From Blattabacterium cuenoti STAT (GTDB taxonomy: Bacteria > Bacteroidota > Bacteroidia > Flavobacteriales > Blattabacteriaceae), in assembly GCF_003573915.1 (NCBI RefSeq), contig NZ_AP014608.1, positions 546,001 through 610,000 on the forward strand: a DNA stretch of 64,000 nt, given 5' to 3'. Under the pieces are notes generated by a model, which made no database searches, was not told the origin of the DNA, and saw nothing but the letters and a program-made list of their open reading frames with translations. Below, one piece after another: positions 47,551 to 55,771 of this stretch. How positions within the stretch are numbered: the stretch's first letter is position 1; the number at the start of each line of letters is the position of its first letter. Made by a program: the position numbers and the translations under genes.

Positions 47551-49242
47551 ATGTATTCGGATAAAAAAATTGTACAAAGCTTAGGGGTAATTTTAAAAGC
47601 AAAATCTATATTCAATATTATCATATCTCCAGGATCTAGAAACGCTCCAATCATTATACATTTTACTCAACATAAAGATTTTAAAACTTATAGTATTGTA
47701 GATGAAAGATGTGCTGGTTTTTTTGCTTTAGGAATAGCTCAACAAATAAGAAAACCTGTAGTTGTTAGTTGTACTTCTGGTTCTTCTGTTGTTAATTATT
47801 ATCCCGCTGTAACGGAAGCTTTCTTCCAAAATATTCCACTTGTTTTAGTAACAGCAGATAGACCAAAAGAAATTATAGATATATTTGAAGGACAATCTAT
47901 TTATCAAGAAAATATTTTTCAAAAACATGTAGAAGCTTCTGTTCAATTAACAGAAGATGAATCTAAATCAGGGATATGGTATAATGATAGATTAATGAAT
48001 GAATCTATTAATAAATGTATTATTAAAAATAAACCTATACATATTAATATTCCATTTTCAGAACCACTTTATGGTACTACAAATCATTTACAAGTAAAAC
48101 CTAAAATTATAAAAACTATACCTGTTAAAAATTATGTTGAAATATGTGATTATAAAAAAGAACAATATGTGTGGAAAAAATATGGAAAAAAAATGATCCT
48201 ATTAGGATTGTATTATACAGAAAAAAATACGGAAAAAATTTTAAGAAAATTAAGTTTAGATCCTTCTGTTGTAATTTTTACGGAAAAAACATCATCTCAT
48301 GCATATGGAAAGAATTTTTTCTCATGTATAGATCAACTTATTTTTAATATGAATCTTAAAGAATGGATAAATTTTAAACCTCATATTTTATTAACCATTG
48401 GAATCAATATTATATCTAAGAAAATAAAAATTCTTTTAAGAAAGTCTCCTCCGATATATCATTGGCATATAGGAGAACATAACGGAAAATATCCGGATAC
48501 TTATTATAAATTAACTACTTATTGGCCTATTAATCCAGGATTATTTTTAAAAATTTTTTATTATAACAATATAACATCTGTTCCTTATTCAGATTATAAA
48601 AAAAAATGGGAAAAGTTGAGAAAGGAAAAAATGAAAAAACATAAATTTTTTTTAAAAAAAGAAAAAAGTTTTTCAGATTTAAACGTTTTATTTTTTGTAT
48701 TTAAATCTATACCTAATCATACTATTCTACAATTAGGAAATAGTATGATTATAAGATACTATCAACTTTTTAATGAAAAAAAATATTCTATTAAATCCTA
48801 TTGTAATCGTGGAACCTCAGGAATAGATGGATCTGTTTCAACTGCTATAGGTTCTGCTACAATAAGAAAAAAAATTGTAACATTAATTGTTGGAGATTTA
48901 AGTTTTTTTTATGACAGTAATGCTTTATGGAATAATTATATTCCAAAAAATTTTCGGATTATACTTATTAATAATGGAGGGGGAAATATCTTCAAATTTA
49001 TATCAGAAAAAAAACTACCTGAAAAGATATTTCATTTTTTTGAAACAAAACATATTTTTTCTGCAGAAAAAATATGTGAAATGTATCATTGGAAATACGA
49101 GGAAATATCTGATTTTTATACTTTAAAAAATAGTTTATCATGTTTTTGGAAAAAATCAAATCAACCTTGTTTATTGGAAATCAATACTAAAACGTCTAAT
49201 AATGATAAAATTTTAAAAAAGTATTTATCTTATTTATCCTAA
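47551..49242 (+). CDS. menD: Menaquinone synthesis protein MenD (SEPHCHC synthase)
   Basis: Thiamine-diphosphate enzyme joining 2-oxoglutarate-derived succinic semialdehyde to isochorismate in menaquinone synthesis. The 563-residue protein starts with SPGSRNAPI and the catalytic-Glu segment VDERCAGFFALG; the ThDP-binding part is NRGTSGIDGSVSTAIG with VGDLSFFYDSNALWN, then NNGGGNIFKF. These are MenD-specific. Menaquinone is the usual flavobacterial respiratory quinone, and its prenyl tail would come from the mevalonate route. Convergent with the SanA-like gene, 2 nt apart. Confidence 0.94.
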   Translation: MYSDKKIVQSLGVILKAKSIFNIIISPGSRNAPIIIHFTQHKDFKTYSIVDERCAGFFALGIAQQIRKPVVVSCTSGSSVVNYYPAVTEAFFQNIPLVLVTADRPKEIIDIFEGQSIYQENIFQKHVEASVQLTEDESKSGIWYNDRLMNESINKCIIKNKPIHINIPFSEPLYGTTNHLQVKPKIIKTIPVKNYVEICDYKKEQYVWKKYGKKMILLGLYYTEKNTEKILRKLSLDPSVVIFTEKTSSHAYGKNFFSCIDQLIFNMNLKEWINFKPHILLTIGINIISKKIKILLRKSPPIYHWHIGEHNGKYPDTYYKLTTYWPINPGLFLKIFYYNNITSVPYSDYKKKWEKLRKEKMKKHKFFLKKEKSFSDLNVLFFVFKSIPNHTILQLGNSMIIRYYQLFNEKKYSIKSYCNRGTSGIDGSVSTAIGSATIRKKIVTLIVGDLSFFYDSNALWNNYIPKNFRIILINNGGGNIFKFISEKKLPEKIFHFFETKHIFSAEKICEMYHWKYEEISDFYTLKNSLSCFWKKSNQPCLLEINTKTSNNDKILKKYLSYLS

Positions 49243-49244
49243 TT

Positions 49245-49817
49245 TCAATATAAAAAACAAAGAATATCCCATAAGGCTTTAATCCTTGCAAAAACTTCTC
49301 TGAATTGTATTTTACTGTCAAAAGTAAGGTTTTTAGCATTAAATCCAATGACATCCAAGCCCAAACAATTTCCAATAAAAATTGCTCTTTCATTATGAAA
49401 CTTTTGAGATATAATTGTAAACTTTTTTTGGTGAAAAATTTTATGAGCTCTTGCAATAGAATGCAATGTACTAATTCCATAAAAATCTTCATATATAAAA
49501 TGAGAAGGAATTCCTTTTTTAATTAATTCCTTTTTCATCATTTTTGGTTCATTGTAGTTTTTTTCTCTATTATCTCCACTTACAATAATATAACGTATTT
49601 TATTATGACGAAAAAGAAAAAAAGCCGCGTCTATTCTGTATTTAAAATAAGCGTTAATTCCTCCTCCATACAAATATTTAGAAGTTCCTAAAACTACACC
49701 AAATGTATTATATGGAATATAATTAATAGAATCATAACTTTTTCTTTTTGACCAAAAACTTATTCCAAGATAACAGAATACAATAAATGAAATGATAAGA
49801 AAAAATATACGTTTTAT
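49245..49817 (-). CDS. SanA/YdcF-like DUF218 protein, probable ATA start
   Basis: DUF218 (SanA-type) proteins are inner-membrane-anchored and linked to envelope barrier function. The first ATG/GTG/TTG in frame is a TTG at 49673, which gives 142 residues but cuts off the first strand of the domain. The frame is open upstream to a stop at 49824-49826 and encodes a membrane helix (KRIFFLIISFIVFCYLGI) and GVVLGTSKYLYGGG, the expected N-terminus. The ATA at 49815-49817 would start it, giving 190 residues. Other blocks: YIIVSGDNREKNYNEP, KGIPSHFIYEDFYG, ISQKFHNERAIF and REVFARIKALWD. secA ends 16 nt upstream on the same strand. Confidence 0.75.
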   Translation of the reverse strand: MKRIFFLIISFIVFCYLGISFWSKRKSYDSINYIPYNTFGVVLGTSKYLYGGGINAYFKYRIDAAFFLFRHNKIRYIIVSGDNREKNYNEPKMMKKELIKKGIPSHFIYEDFYGISTLHSIARAHKIFHQKKFTIISQKFHNERAIFIGNCLGLDVIGFNAKNLTFDSKIQFREVFARIKALWDILCFLY

Positions 49818-49833
49818 TTCTAATTAACACATT

Positions 49834-52800
49834 CTAAAAAGAATTATCCTCTATAATCCATTCTCCTTTTTTTAAAAAAAGATCTATATGTTTGAATTTA
49901 ATATTTTTAATTTCTCCCGTAGTTAAATGACGAATATTAATTCTATTGTTTCTTCCTAATTTTTTTTCTTTCATAAAAAGATTTTTTTTTAAATTATTTT
50001 TTGGAAAACAAAAAATATCTCCTGTTATAATTTTTGCTTTAAGAAAAAAAGAAATAATTCTTTTGTTTATACCATAAACTCTTTCTTGAAATAAATTAAA
50101 AGCATTTTGTTTATAAACAATAAGAGGATCTTTTTGTTCAAAAACAGCATTTTGTACAGAAAAACGCAAACTATCCATTTCACGTAAATGTTCTTTCCAT
50201 TTTTCATCCATGAAACATAATATAGTCTTTTTTTCAAACATAGATAATAAAGACTTTCCTTTTGTTTTATAAAATTCTTTTAAACCTGATATAGAAACTA
50301 TATTTTGGGATCCATCTGTTAAAACAACCCGTATTTGATAAAATTCATAATTTTTATTTACAATATTAGATATAATAGGTTTTATATCATAATCAATCAT
50401 TTTTACCTTCTTTTTTTCATAAAAATCAATGATTATATCATGAAGTTTATTTACACAATCACGTTCTTTATAAGATAGAAATTCATCTTCTGGTATTGGA
50501 AATTCAATACCAAAAGTTTGGAAAAATTCAAACTCCAAATTTTTAAAATCATGGATAGACTGATTTACAGTCATCATAATATCTAGTAAAACATAAATCA
50601 TGTTAGAAATATCTAAACTTAATTTATTTTCACATAATGCATTTTTTCGTTTTTTGTAAATAAACTCTCTTTGTTGATTAATAACATCATCATAGTCTAA
50701 CAAACGTTTTCGTATACTGAAGTTATTTTCCTCTATTTTTTTTTGTGCTTTTTCAATAGATTTTGTCAACAAAGGATGTTGTATTATATCTCCTTCTTTG
50801 TGTCCAAATCTGTCCATTAATTTAGAAAGTCTTTCCGAATCAATAAATAAACGAATTAAATTATCTTCTAAAGACACATAAAATTGAGAACTACCTGGAT
50901 CTCCTTGACGACCTGATCTTCCTCTTAATTGGTTATCTACTCTTCTAGAATCATGTCTTTCCGTACCTAAAACGAATAATCCTTTATTTTTAATAACTTC
51001 TTTTGATAATTTAATATCAGTTCCACGACCTGCCATATTAGTTGCTATAGTAACAGAACCAGGAAATCCAGCCTTTGCTATGGTTTCTGCTTCTTTTTCA
51101 TGTAATTTTGCGTTTAAAACATTATGTGAAATTTTCATAAATTTCAAAGCTCTACTCAAAAATTCTGAAATTTCAACAGATGTTGTTCCAACAAGAACAG
51201 GACGTTTTTCATTTTTAGATAAAAAAATAATTTTTTCTATAACAGCATTATATTTTTCCCGTTGAGTTTTAAAAACAAGATCTTGAAAATCTTTTCTTTG
51301 TATTTTCTTATGTGTGGGAATTACTACTACATCCAATTTATAAATATGCCAAAATTCTCCAGATTCTGTCTCCGCTGTTCCTGTCATTCCAGATATTTTT
51401 CTATACATTCTAAAATAATTTTGTAAAGTTATTGTAGCAAGAGTTTGACTGGAGGATTCTATTTTAACATTTTCTTTTGCTTCTATAGCTTGATGCAACC
51501 CATCAGAATAACGTCTTCCTTCCATTATACGACCAGTCTGTTCATCTACTATTTTTACTTTTCCTCCTAAAACAATATAATCCACATCTTTTTCAAATAA
51601 AGTAAAGGCTTTAAGTAATTGATTGATAGTATGAATTCTTTGTGATTTTAGAGAAAAATTTTTTAAAAGTTTTTCCTTTTCTTCTGTCTCTTTTTCTTTT
51701 GAAAAATTTTTTTTTTCTACTTCAGAAAGTTCCAGATTCACATCTGGTAAAACAAAAAAACCTATATCTTCCACATTTTTCGATAAAAATTCAATTCCTT
51801 TATCTGTTAATTCTACAGTATTATTTTTTTCATCAATAACAAAATAAAGGTCTTTATCTACTTTATATATTTCTCTTCCATGATCTTGCAAATATTGACT
51901 TTCTATTTTTTGTAAAATCAAACGAATATTATCTTCACTTAAAAATTTTATTAAAGATTTTTTTTTAGGTAAACCACGATATGCTTGAAATAATTTGAAT
52001 CCACCTAATTTTTTTTCTCCATTTTTGATTAAACTCTTTGCTTTATTTAAGAAATCTTTAACTATCACGTTTTGTTGATCGACTAGAATTTTTACTTTTT
52101 TTTTAAATAATTCAAATTCTTCTTTATTATCTCTTTTAGAATCAACAGGTCCCGATATGATCAAAGGAGTACGTGCTTCATCTATTAAAACTGAATCGAT
52201 TTCATCTATAATAGCATAATTTAATTCTCTTTGAACCAGTTCTTCTTTATAACAAGCCATATTATCTCGTAAATAATCAAACCCAAATTCATTATTTGTT
52301 CCATAAGTAATATCTGCTTGATAAGCTTTTTTACGCATATATACGTCAGAAGACGTATAATTATCAATACAATCAACTTTTAATCCATGAAATTCCATTA
52401 AAGGAGCCATCCAATTTGTATCTCTTTTAGATAAATAATTATTTACTGTAACAATATGTACTCCTTTTCCAGAAAGTGCATTTAAATAAGCAGATAAAGT
52501 TGCTACAAAAGTCTTCCCTTCTCCCGTAGCCATCTCAGCAATTTTTCCTTGATGTAAAACTATACCTCCCATAAGTTGAACATCATAATGAACCATATCC
52601 CAAATTATTCTTTTTCCATGTGCATTCCATTCATTTTTCCAAAATGCTTGATTTCCTTCCAAATGAACATAAGATTTTATTTTTGATAATTCTTTATCAA
52701 AAGAAGTAGATGTTACGATAAGTTGTTTTTTTTCTTTGAATCGTTTAGCTGTTTCTTTAATAACAGCGAATGCTTGAGGTAAAATCTCTATTAATATTTT

Positions 52801-53109
52801 TTTCTCAATTTTATAACATTCTTCTTTAAGATTTTCTATATTTGAATATATTTTTTCTAAAATAAGAATAGGAAAAAATTTTTCTTGTATTTCAATCAGT
52901 AATTTTTTTTCTTCTTCATAAAGTTTTTTTGTAGACTTTTGTATCAGATTTTTAAAATATTGAGTTTTATTTCTTAATTCATCATCAGATAATAAAAATA
53001 TTTTATTTTCTTCTTTTTTAATTTTAACCAACAACTTTTTAACCTCTTTCAGGTCTCTATCATTTTTATTGACTAATAATTTATTTAAAATTTTTCTAAT
53101 AAAACTCAT
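49834..53109 (-). CDS. secA: Preprotein translocase ATPase SecA
   Basis: Motor ATPase driving proteins through SecYEG, 1091 residues. Key blocks: Walker A region MATGEGKTFVATL, the DEAD-like box IDEIDSVLIDEARTPLIISG, EGRRYSDGLHQAIEAKE, SGMTGTAETE, TNMAGRGTDIKLS and QLRGRSGRQGDPGSSQF. It is about 190 residues longer than E. coli SecA because of insertions usual in Bacteroidetes, for example around residues 325-420. The C-terminus LFLKKGEWIIEDNSF lacks the cysteine-rich zinc tail, as in other flavobacteria. The small DUF2795 gene lies 56 nt upstream. SecDF is also in the window. Confidence 0.97.
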   Translation of the reverse strand: MSFIRKILNKLLVNKNDRDLKEVKKLLVKIKKEENKIFLLSDDELRNKTQYFKNLIQKSTKKLYEEEKKLLIEIQEKFFPILILEKIYSNIENLKEECYKIEKKILIEILPQAFAVIKETAKRFKEKKQLIVTSTSFDKELSKIKSYVHLEGNQAFWKNEWNAHGKRIIWDMVHYDVQLMGGIVLHQGKIAEMATGEGKTFVATLSAYLNALSGKGVHIVTVNNYLSKRDTNWMAPLMEFHGLKVDCIDNYTSSDVYMRKKAYQADITYGTNNEFGFDYLRDNMACYKEELVQRELNYAIIDEIDSVLIDEARTPLIISGPVDSKRDNKEEFELFKKKVKILVDQQNVIVKDFLNKAKSLIKNGEKKLGGFKLFQAYRGLPKKKSLIKFLSEDNIRLILQKIESQYLQDHGREIYKVDKDLYFVIDEKNNTVELTDKGIEFLSKNVEDIGFFVLPDVNLELSEVEKKNFSKEKETEEKEKLLKNFSLKSQRIHTINQLLKAFTLFEKDVDYIVLGGKVKIVDEQTGRIMEGRRYSDGLHQAIEAKENVKIESSSQTLATITLQNYFRMYRKISGMTGTAETESGEFWHIYKLDVVVIPTHKKIQRKDFQDLVFKTQREKYNAVIEKIIFLSKNEKRPVLVGTTSVEISEFLSRALKFMKISHNVLNAKLHEKEAETIAKAGFPGSVTIATNMAGRGTDIKLSKEVIKNKGLFVLGTERHDSRRVDNQLRGRSGRQGDPGSSQFYVSLEDNLIRLFIDSERLSKLMDRFGHKEGDIIQHPLLTKSIEKAQKKIEENNFSIRKRLLDYDDVINQQREFIYKKRKNALCENKLSLDISNMIYVLLDIMMTVNQSIHDFKNLEFEFFQTFGIEFPIPEDEFLSYKERDCVNKLHDIIIDFYEKKKVKMIDYDIKPIISNIVNKNYEFYQIRVVLTDGSQNIVSISGLKEFYKTKGKSLLSMFEKKTILCFMDEKWKEHLREMDSLRFSVQNAVFEQKDPLIVYKQNAFNLFQERVYGINKRIISFFLKAKIITGDIFCFPKNNLKKNLFMKEKKLGRNNRINIRHLTTGEIKNIKFKHIDLFLKKGEWIIEDNSF

Positions 53110-53165
53110 TATAAAAAATATAAATTATATATTTATTTAATAACAAAACAAAAAAAATAAAACAT

Positions 53166-53399
53166 TTAAAGTTCATATTCATCTCTATTCCAATAAAAAT
53201 CTTCGTCATCACGTGGATAATCTGCCCATATGTCTTCTATAGATTCAAAAATTTCTCCATCTCCATTTTCTAATTGCTGAAGATTTTCCACTACTTCTAA
53301 AGGAGCTCCAGTACGAATAGCAAAATCAATTAATTCTTCTTTTGTAGCAGGCCAAGGTGCATCTTCTAAATGAGAAGCTAATTCTAAAGTCCAATACAT
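53166..53399 (-). CDS. DUF2795 family protein
   Basis: An acidic 77-residue protein matching the DUF2795 family seen next to secA in many Bacteroidetes: MYWTLELASHLEDAPWPATK, then ELIDFAIRTGAP and a tail rich in Asp, Glu and Trp (DIWADYPRDDEDFYWN). The function is unknown. Its base composition is noticeably less AT-rich than its neighbours and its sequence strongly conserved, which points to selection. The fixed position upstream of secA suggests a link to export or to the same regulation. Confidence 0.9.
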   Translation of the reverse strand: MYWTLELASHLEDAPWPATKEELIDFAIRTGAPLEVVENLQQLENGDGEIFESIEDIWADYPRDDEDFYWNRDEYEL

Positions 53400-53451
53400 A
53401 TATTGATATTTTAATTATTAAAAAATCAAAAAAAATGATATTTTATTTTTA

Positions 53452-53474
53452 TATATTTGATTTTCAAAAATCAA
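53452..53474. promoter_or_regulatory. Candidate fmt -7 box next to an 8-bp inverted repeat
   Basis: TATATTTG at 53452-53459 fits the TAnnTTTG consensus 75 nt before fmt. It runs into the inverted repeat TTGATTTT (53457-53464) / AAAATCAA (53467-53474). The site lies in the 135-nt divergent region between DUF2795 and fmt. Both are short AT-rich patterns, so support is weak. Confidence 0.25.
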
Positions 53475-53534
53475 TGAACTTTTTCATAAAAATCACAAGA
53501 TAAAATTAGTGAAATTAAATTACAAATAAATTAC

Positions 53535-54494
53535 ATGAAAAAGTTTCCAAAAATAGTATTTATAGGTTCAACCCATTTTTCTCTTTATTCATTAAACGAA
53601 TTATATACCAAACGGTATAACATTGTAGGAATAATTACAAGTCCTGATAATCGTTTTTTAAAAAATCAGAAAGCGTTTACTCCTGTAAAAAGATATGCAT
53701 TAAAAAATAATATACCTTATTTACAACCTGTAAACCTTTTAAATTCTTCTTTTTTAGAACATCTAAAAATATGGAATGCCGATATACAAATTGTTGTATC
53801 TTTTCGAATTTTACCAAAAGAAATCTGGAATTTTCCTAAAATGGGATCTTTTAATTTACATGCTTCTCTTTTACCCCAATATAAAGGAGCCGCTCCTATT
53901 AATTGGGTTATTATTAATGGGGAAAATAAAACGGGATTGACTACTTTCTTTATAGAAGAAAAAATAGATTCTGGAAAAATTCTTTTACAAAAAAAAATTC
54001 AAATAAAAAAGAAAGAAACTGCAGGAGAATTAGAATTAAAATTAAAAAAGATTAGTGGATCTATAGTTATTCAAACTTTAGAAAAGATTATAAAAAAAAA
54101 AATCACTCCTATTTCTCAAAAAAATATTAATTTTTCTTTATTAAAATATGCACCTAAAATAAAGACAAAAAACTGTAGAATACAGTGGGAAAATCCTTAT
54201 ATAGATTCTATATATAATAAAATAAGAGGATTAAGTCCTTATCCTACAGCATGGACGTTTTTATTTTTCAATAATAAAAAATTTTTTAGATTTAAAATTT
54301 TTCTTGTTAAAAAAATACGGAAAACTCATACTTTACCAATTGGTAGGATATTGATTTCATCACATGAAATGAAAATATCCGTTAAAGAAGGTTTTATCTC
54401 TCTTATAGAAGGACAAATAGAAGGAAAAAAAAGAATGAATGTTAAAAACTTAATTAATGGATTGAAAATCAGAAAAAACCTTTTTGTTCGATAA
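53535..54494 (+). CDS. fmt: Methionyl-tRNA formyltransferase
   Basis: Formylates initiator Met-tRNA using 10-formyl-tetrahydrofolate, 319 residues. The catalytic residues are Asn107, His109 (NLHASLLPQYKGAAPINW) and Asp145 (EEKIDSGKIL). The N-terminal IVFIGSTHFSLYSLNEL and the C-terminal OB-like tRNA-binding domain (about 210-310, YNKIRGLSPYPTAW) complete the pattern. Retention indicates that formyl-Met initiation is still in use. Confidence 0.94.
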   Translation: MKKFPKIVFIGSTHFSLYSLNELYTKRYNIVGIITSPDNRFLKNQKAFTPVKRYALKNNIPYLQPVNLLNSSFLEHLKIWNADIQIVVSFRILPKEIWNFPKMGSFNLHASLLPQYKGAAPINWVIINGENKTGLTTFFIEEKIDSGKILLQKKIQIKKKETAGELELKLKKISGSIVIQTLEKIIKKKITPISQKNINFSLLKYAPKIKTKNCRIQWENPYIDSIYNKIRGLSPYPTAWTFLFFNNKKFFRFKIFLVKKIRKTHTLPIGRILISSHEMKISVKEGFISLIEGQIEGKKRMNVKNLINGLKIRKNLFVR

Positions 54495-54511
54495 AATTTT
54501 AGTTATTTATC

Positions 54512-54519
54512 TATATTTG
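54512..54519 (+). promoter_or_regulatory. Candidate -7 element (TATATTTG) for hup
   Basis: Fits TAnnTTTG and lies 73 nt before the hup ATG, giving an untranslated leader of about 65 nt. A TTTG lies 25 nt upstream (54483-54486), slightly beyond the usual spacing. Confidence 0.35.
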
Positions 54520-54592
54520 TTTCTGCTTTAGTTCTTAAATAAAAAATTAATTAAGATTATTTCATAGTTAAATAAAATTAAATTCATCATTC

Positions 54593-54859
54593 ATGAACAA
54601 AACAGAATTGGTCAATTCAATAGCTGAAAAAACTGGAATAACAAAAATAAAAGCTAAAAATGTTACAGATGCATTTATTGAAACAATAATTGAATCTTTA
54701 AAAAAAGGAAATAAGGTCACTCTTGTAGGATTCGGGACCTTTTCTGTAGTAAAAAGACATCCCAGAAATGGAGTTAATCCTAGAACAGGAAAAAAAATAC
54801 ATATTCCAGGAAAAAAAGTAGCTAAATTTAAAATAGGGGCGGAATTAACGAAATTATAG
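54593..54859 (+). CDS. hup: HU family DNA-binding protein
   Basis: A basic, 88-residue nucleoid protein that bends DNA. The DNA-binding arm signature GFGTFSVVKRHPRNGVNPRTG (about residues 46-66) and the N-terminal helices MNKTELVNSIAEKTG are intact. It is a single-gene unit with its own candidate promoter upstream and a hairpin terminator downstream. As a highly expressed gene it is one of few here with a recognisable terminator. Confidence 0.96.
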   Translation: MNKTELVNSIAEKTGITKIKAKNVTDAFIETIIESLKKGNKVTLVGFGTFSVVKRHPRNGVNPRTGKKIHIPGKKVAKFKIGAELTKL

Positions 54860-54876
54860 ATTTCTAATTTTATTCT

Positions 54877-54923
54877 AAAAAAAAGATTAAAGTTTGATAG
54901 AATTAAACTTTATCTTTTTTTTT
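54877..54923. terminator. Predicted bidirectional terminator between hup and pdxH
   Basis: AGATTAAAGTTT (54884-54895) pairs with AAACTTTATCT (54905-54915) through a 9-nt loop, with one bulged T. A run of T follows (54915-54923) and a run of A precedes (54877-54884), so the structure can work on both strands for the convergent hup and pdxH genes. Confidence 0.6.
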
Positions 54924-54942
54924 ACTATTATTTAGTTATTTT

Positions 54943-55593
54943 TTACGGATAAAATCTATATAAAATCCATTTTTTTTCTTTTTTTAAAATATAAATTAAT
55001 CTATCATGAAGTCTATTAGGCTGTCCTTGCCAAAATTCCATTTTATATGGTTTTACAATATACCCCCCCCAATCAAAAGGACGTTTTATTATTTTTTTAT
55101 CAAAAAAATCTTTCCATTTATTGTATTGTTTAAATAAATATTTTTTAGATGGAAGAATCATACTTTGTCTAGAAGCCCAACTTCCAATTTGGTTTTCTCT
55201 AGGTCTTTTATGAAAATATTCATCCGATTTTTTTTTTTGAACTTTTGATGTTATTCCTTTAATAATAATTTGTCTTTCCATTTTTTTCCAATAAAAAGAA
55301 ATACATACTTTTGGTATATTTTGAATAGATTTTCCCTTTGAACTAAAATAATTTGTATAAAAAATAAATCCGTTTTCTGAATATTCTTTTAATAAAACAA
55401 CTCTAGTTTCTGGACAGCCATCTTCTCCTATAGTAGAAAGAGACATTGCGTTAATTTCTTCGTTATCTTTTTGAAGTTTTTTTTCCTGTTGAAACCATTC
55501 ATCAAACAATAGAAAAGGTTTTTCTGGAACATCAAATTCCAATAATGAATTTTTTTCATAATTTTTTCTAAAATTACTTAAATCAACAGTCAT
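54943..55593 (-). CDS. pdxH: Pyridoxamine 5'-phosphate oxidase
   Basis: FMN-dependent oxidase making pyridoxal phosphate, 216 residues. Conserved blocks: MSLSTIGEDGCPETRVVLLKEY, FYTNYFSSKGKSI (FMN phosphate binding), QIGSWASRQS, and the C-terminal substrate-binding WQGQPNRLHDRL with the terminal RFYP. A run of eight G on the coding strand (C at 55063-55070) encodes WGGY and is unusual for this AT-rich genome. With pdxA it covers early and last steps of vitamin B6 synthesis. A TATTTTTG box (minus strand, 55613-55620) lies 19 nt before the ATG. Confidence 0.95.
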   Translation of the reverse strand: MTVDLSNFRKNYEKNSLLEFDVPEKPFLLFDEWFQQEKKLQKDNEEINAMSLSTIGEDGCPETRVVLLKEYSENGFIFYTNYFSSKGKSIQNIPKVCISFYWKKMERQIIIKGITSKVQKKKSDEYFHKRPRENQIGSWASRQSMILPSKKYLFKQYNKWKDFFDKKIIKRPFDWGGYIVKPYKMEFWQGQPNRLHDRLIYILKKEKKWILYRFYP

Positions 55594-55648
55594 AATATTA
55601 TTTATTAATAAACAAAAATATACTAACTTTATCGATTATTAATAAAAT

Positions 55649-55725
55649 GGCGTGATAGCTCAGTATTTGGTTAGAGCGTTGGATTCATAACCCAGAGGTC
55701 GGGGGTTCAAATCCCCCTCACGCTA
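55649..55725 (+). tRNA. tRNA with anticodon CAT, probably elongator tRNA-Met
   Basis: A 77-nt cloverleaf. The acceptor stem GGCGTGA/TCACGCT has a G-U first pair; the D stem is GCTC/GAGC with a long 12-nt loop; the anticodon loop is TTCATAA; the T stem GGGGG/CCCCC encloses TTCAAAT. The anticodon stem TTGGA/CCCAG has an A-C mismatch next to the loop. It lacks the three G-C pairs in the anticodon stem typical of initiator tRNA. tRNA-Ile with a modified CAT anticodon cannot be excluded. CCA is not encoded. Confidence 0.93.
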
Positions 55726-55771
55726 TTACAAAAAGAAATGAATTGTTTTTATTAAAACAACACTACAGAAT

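Noticed and set aside
49196-49492. 98-codon open frame on the minus strand overlapping menD and the SanA-like gene
   Set aside because: It is a shadow of the DUF218 frame (49245-49817), which shows real family motifs; the shadow has none.
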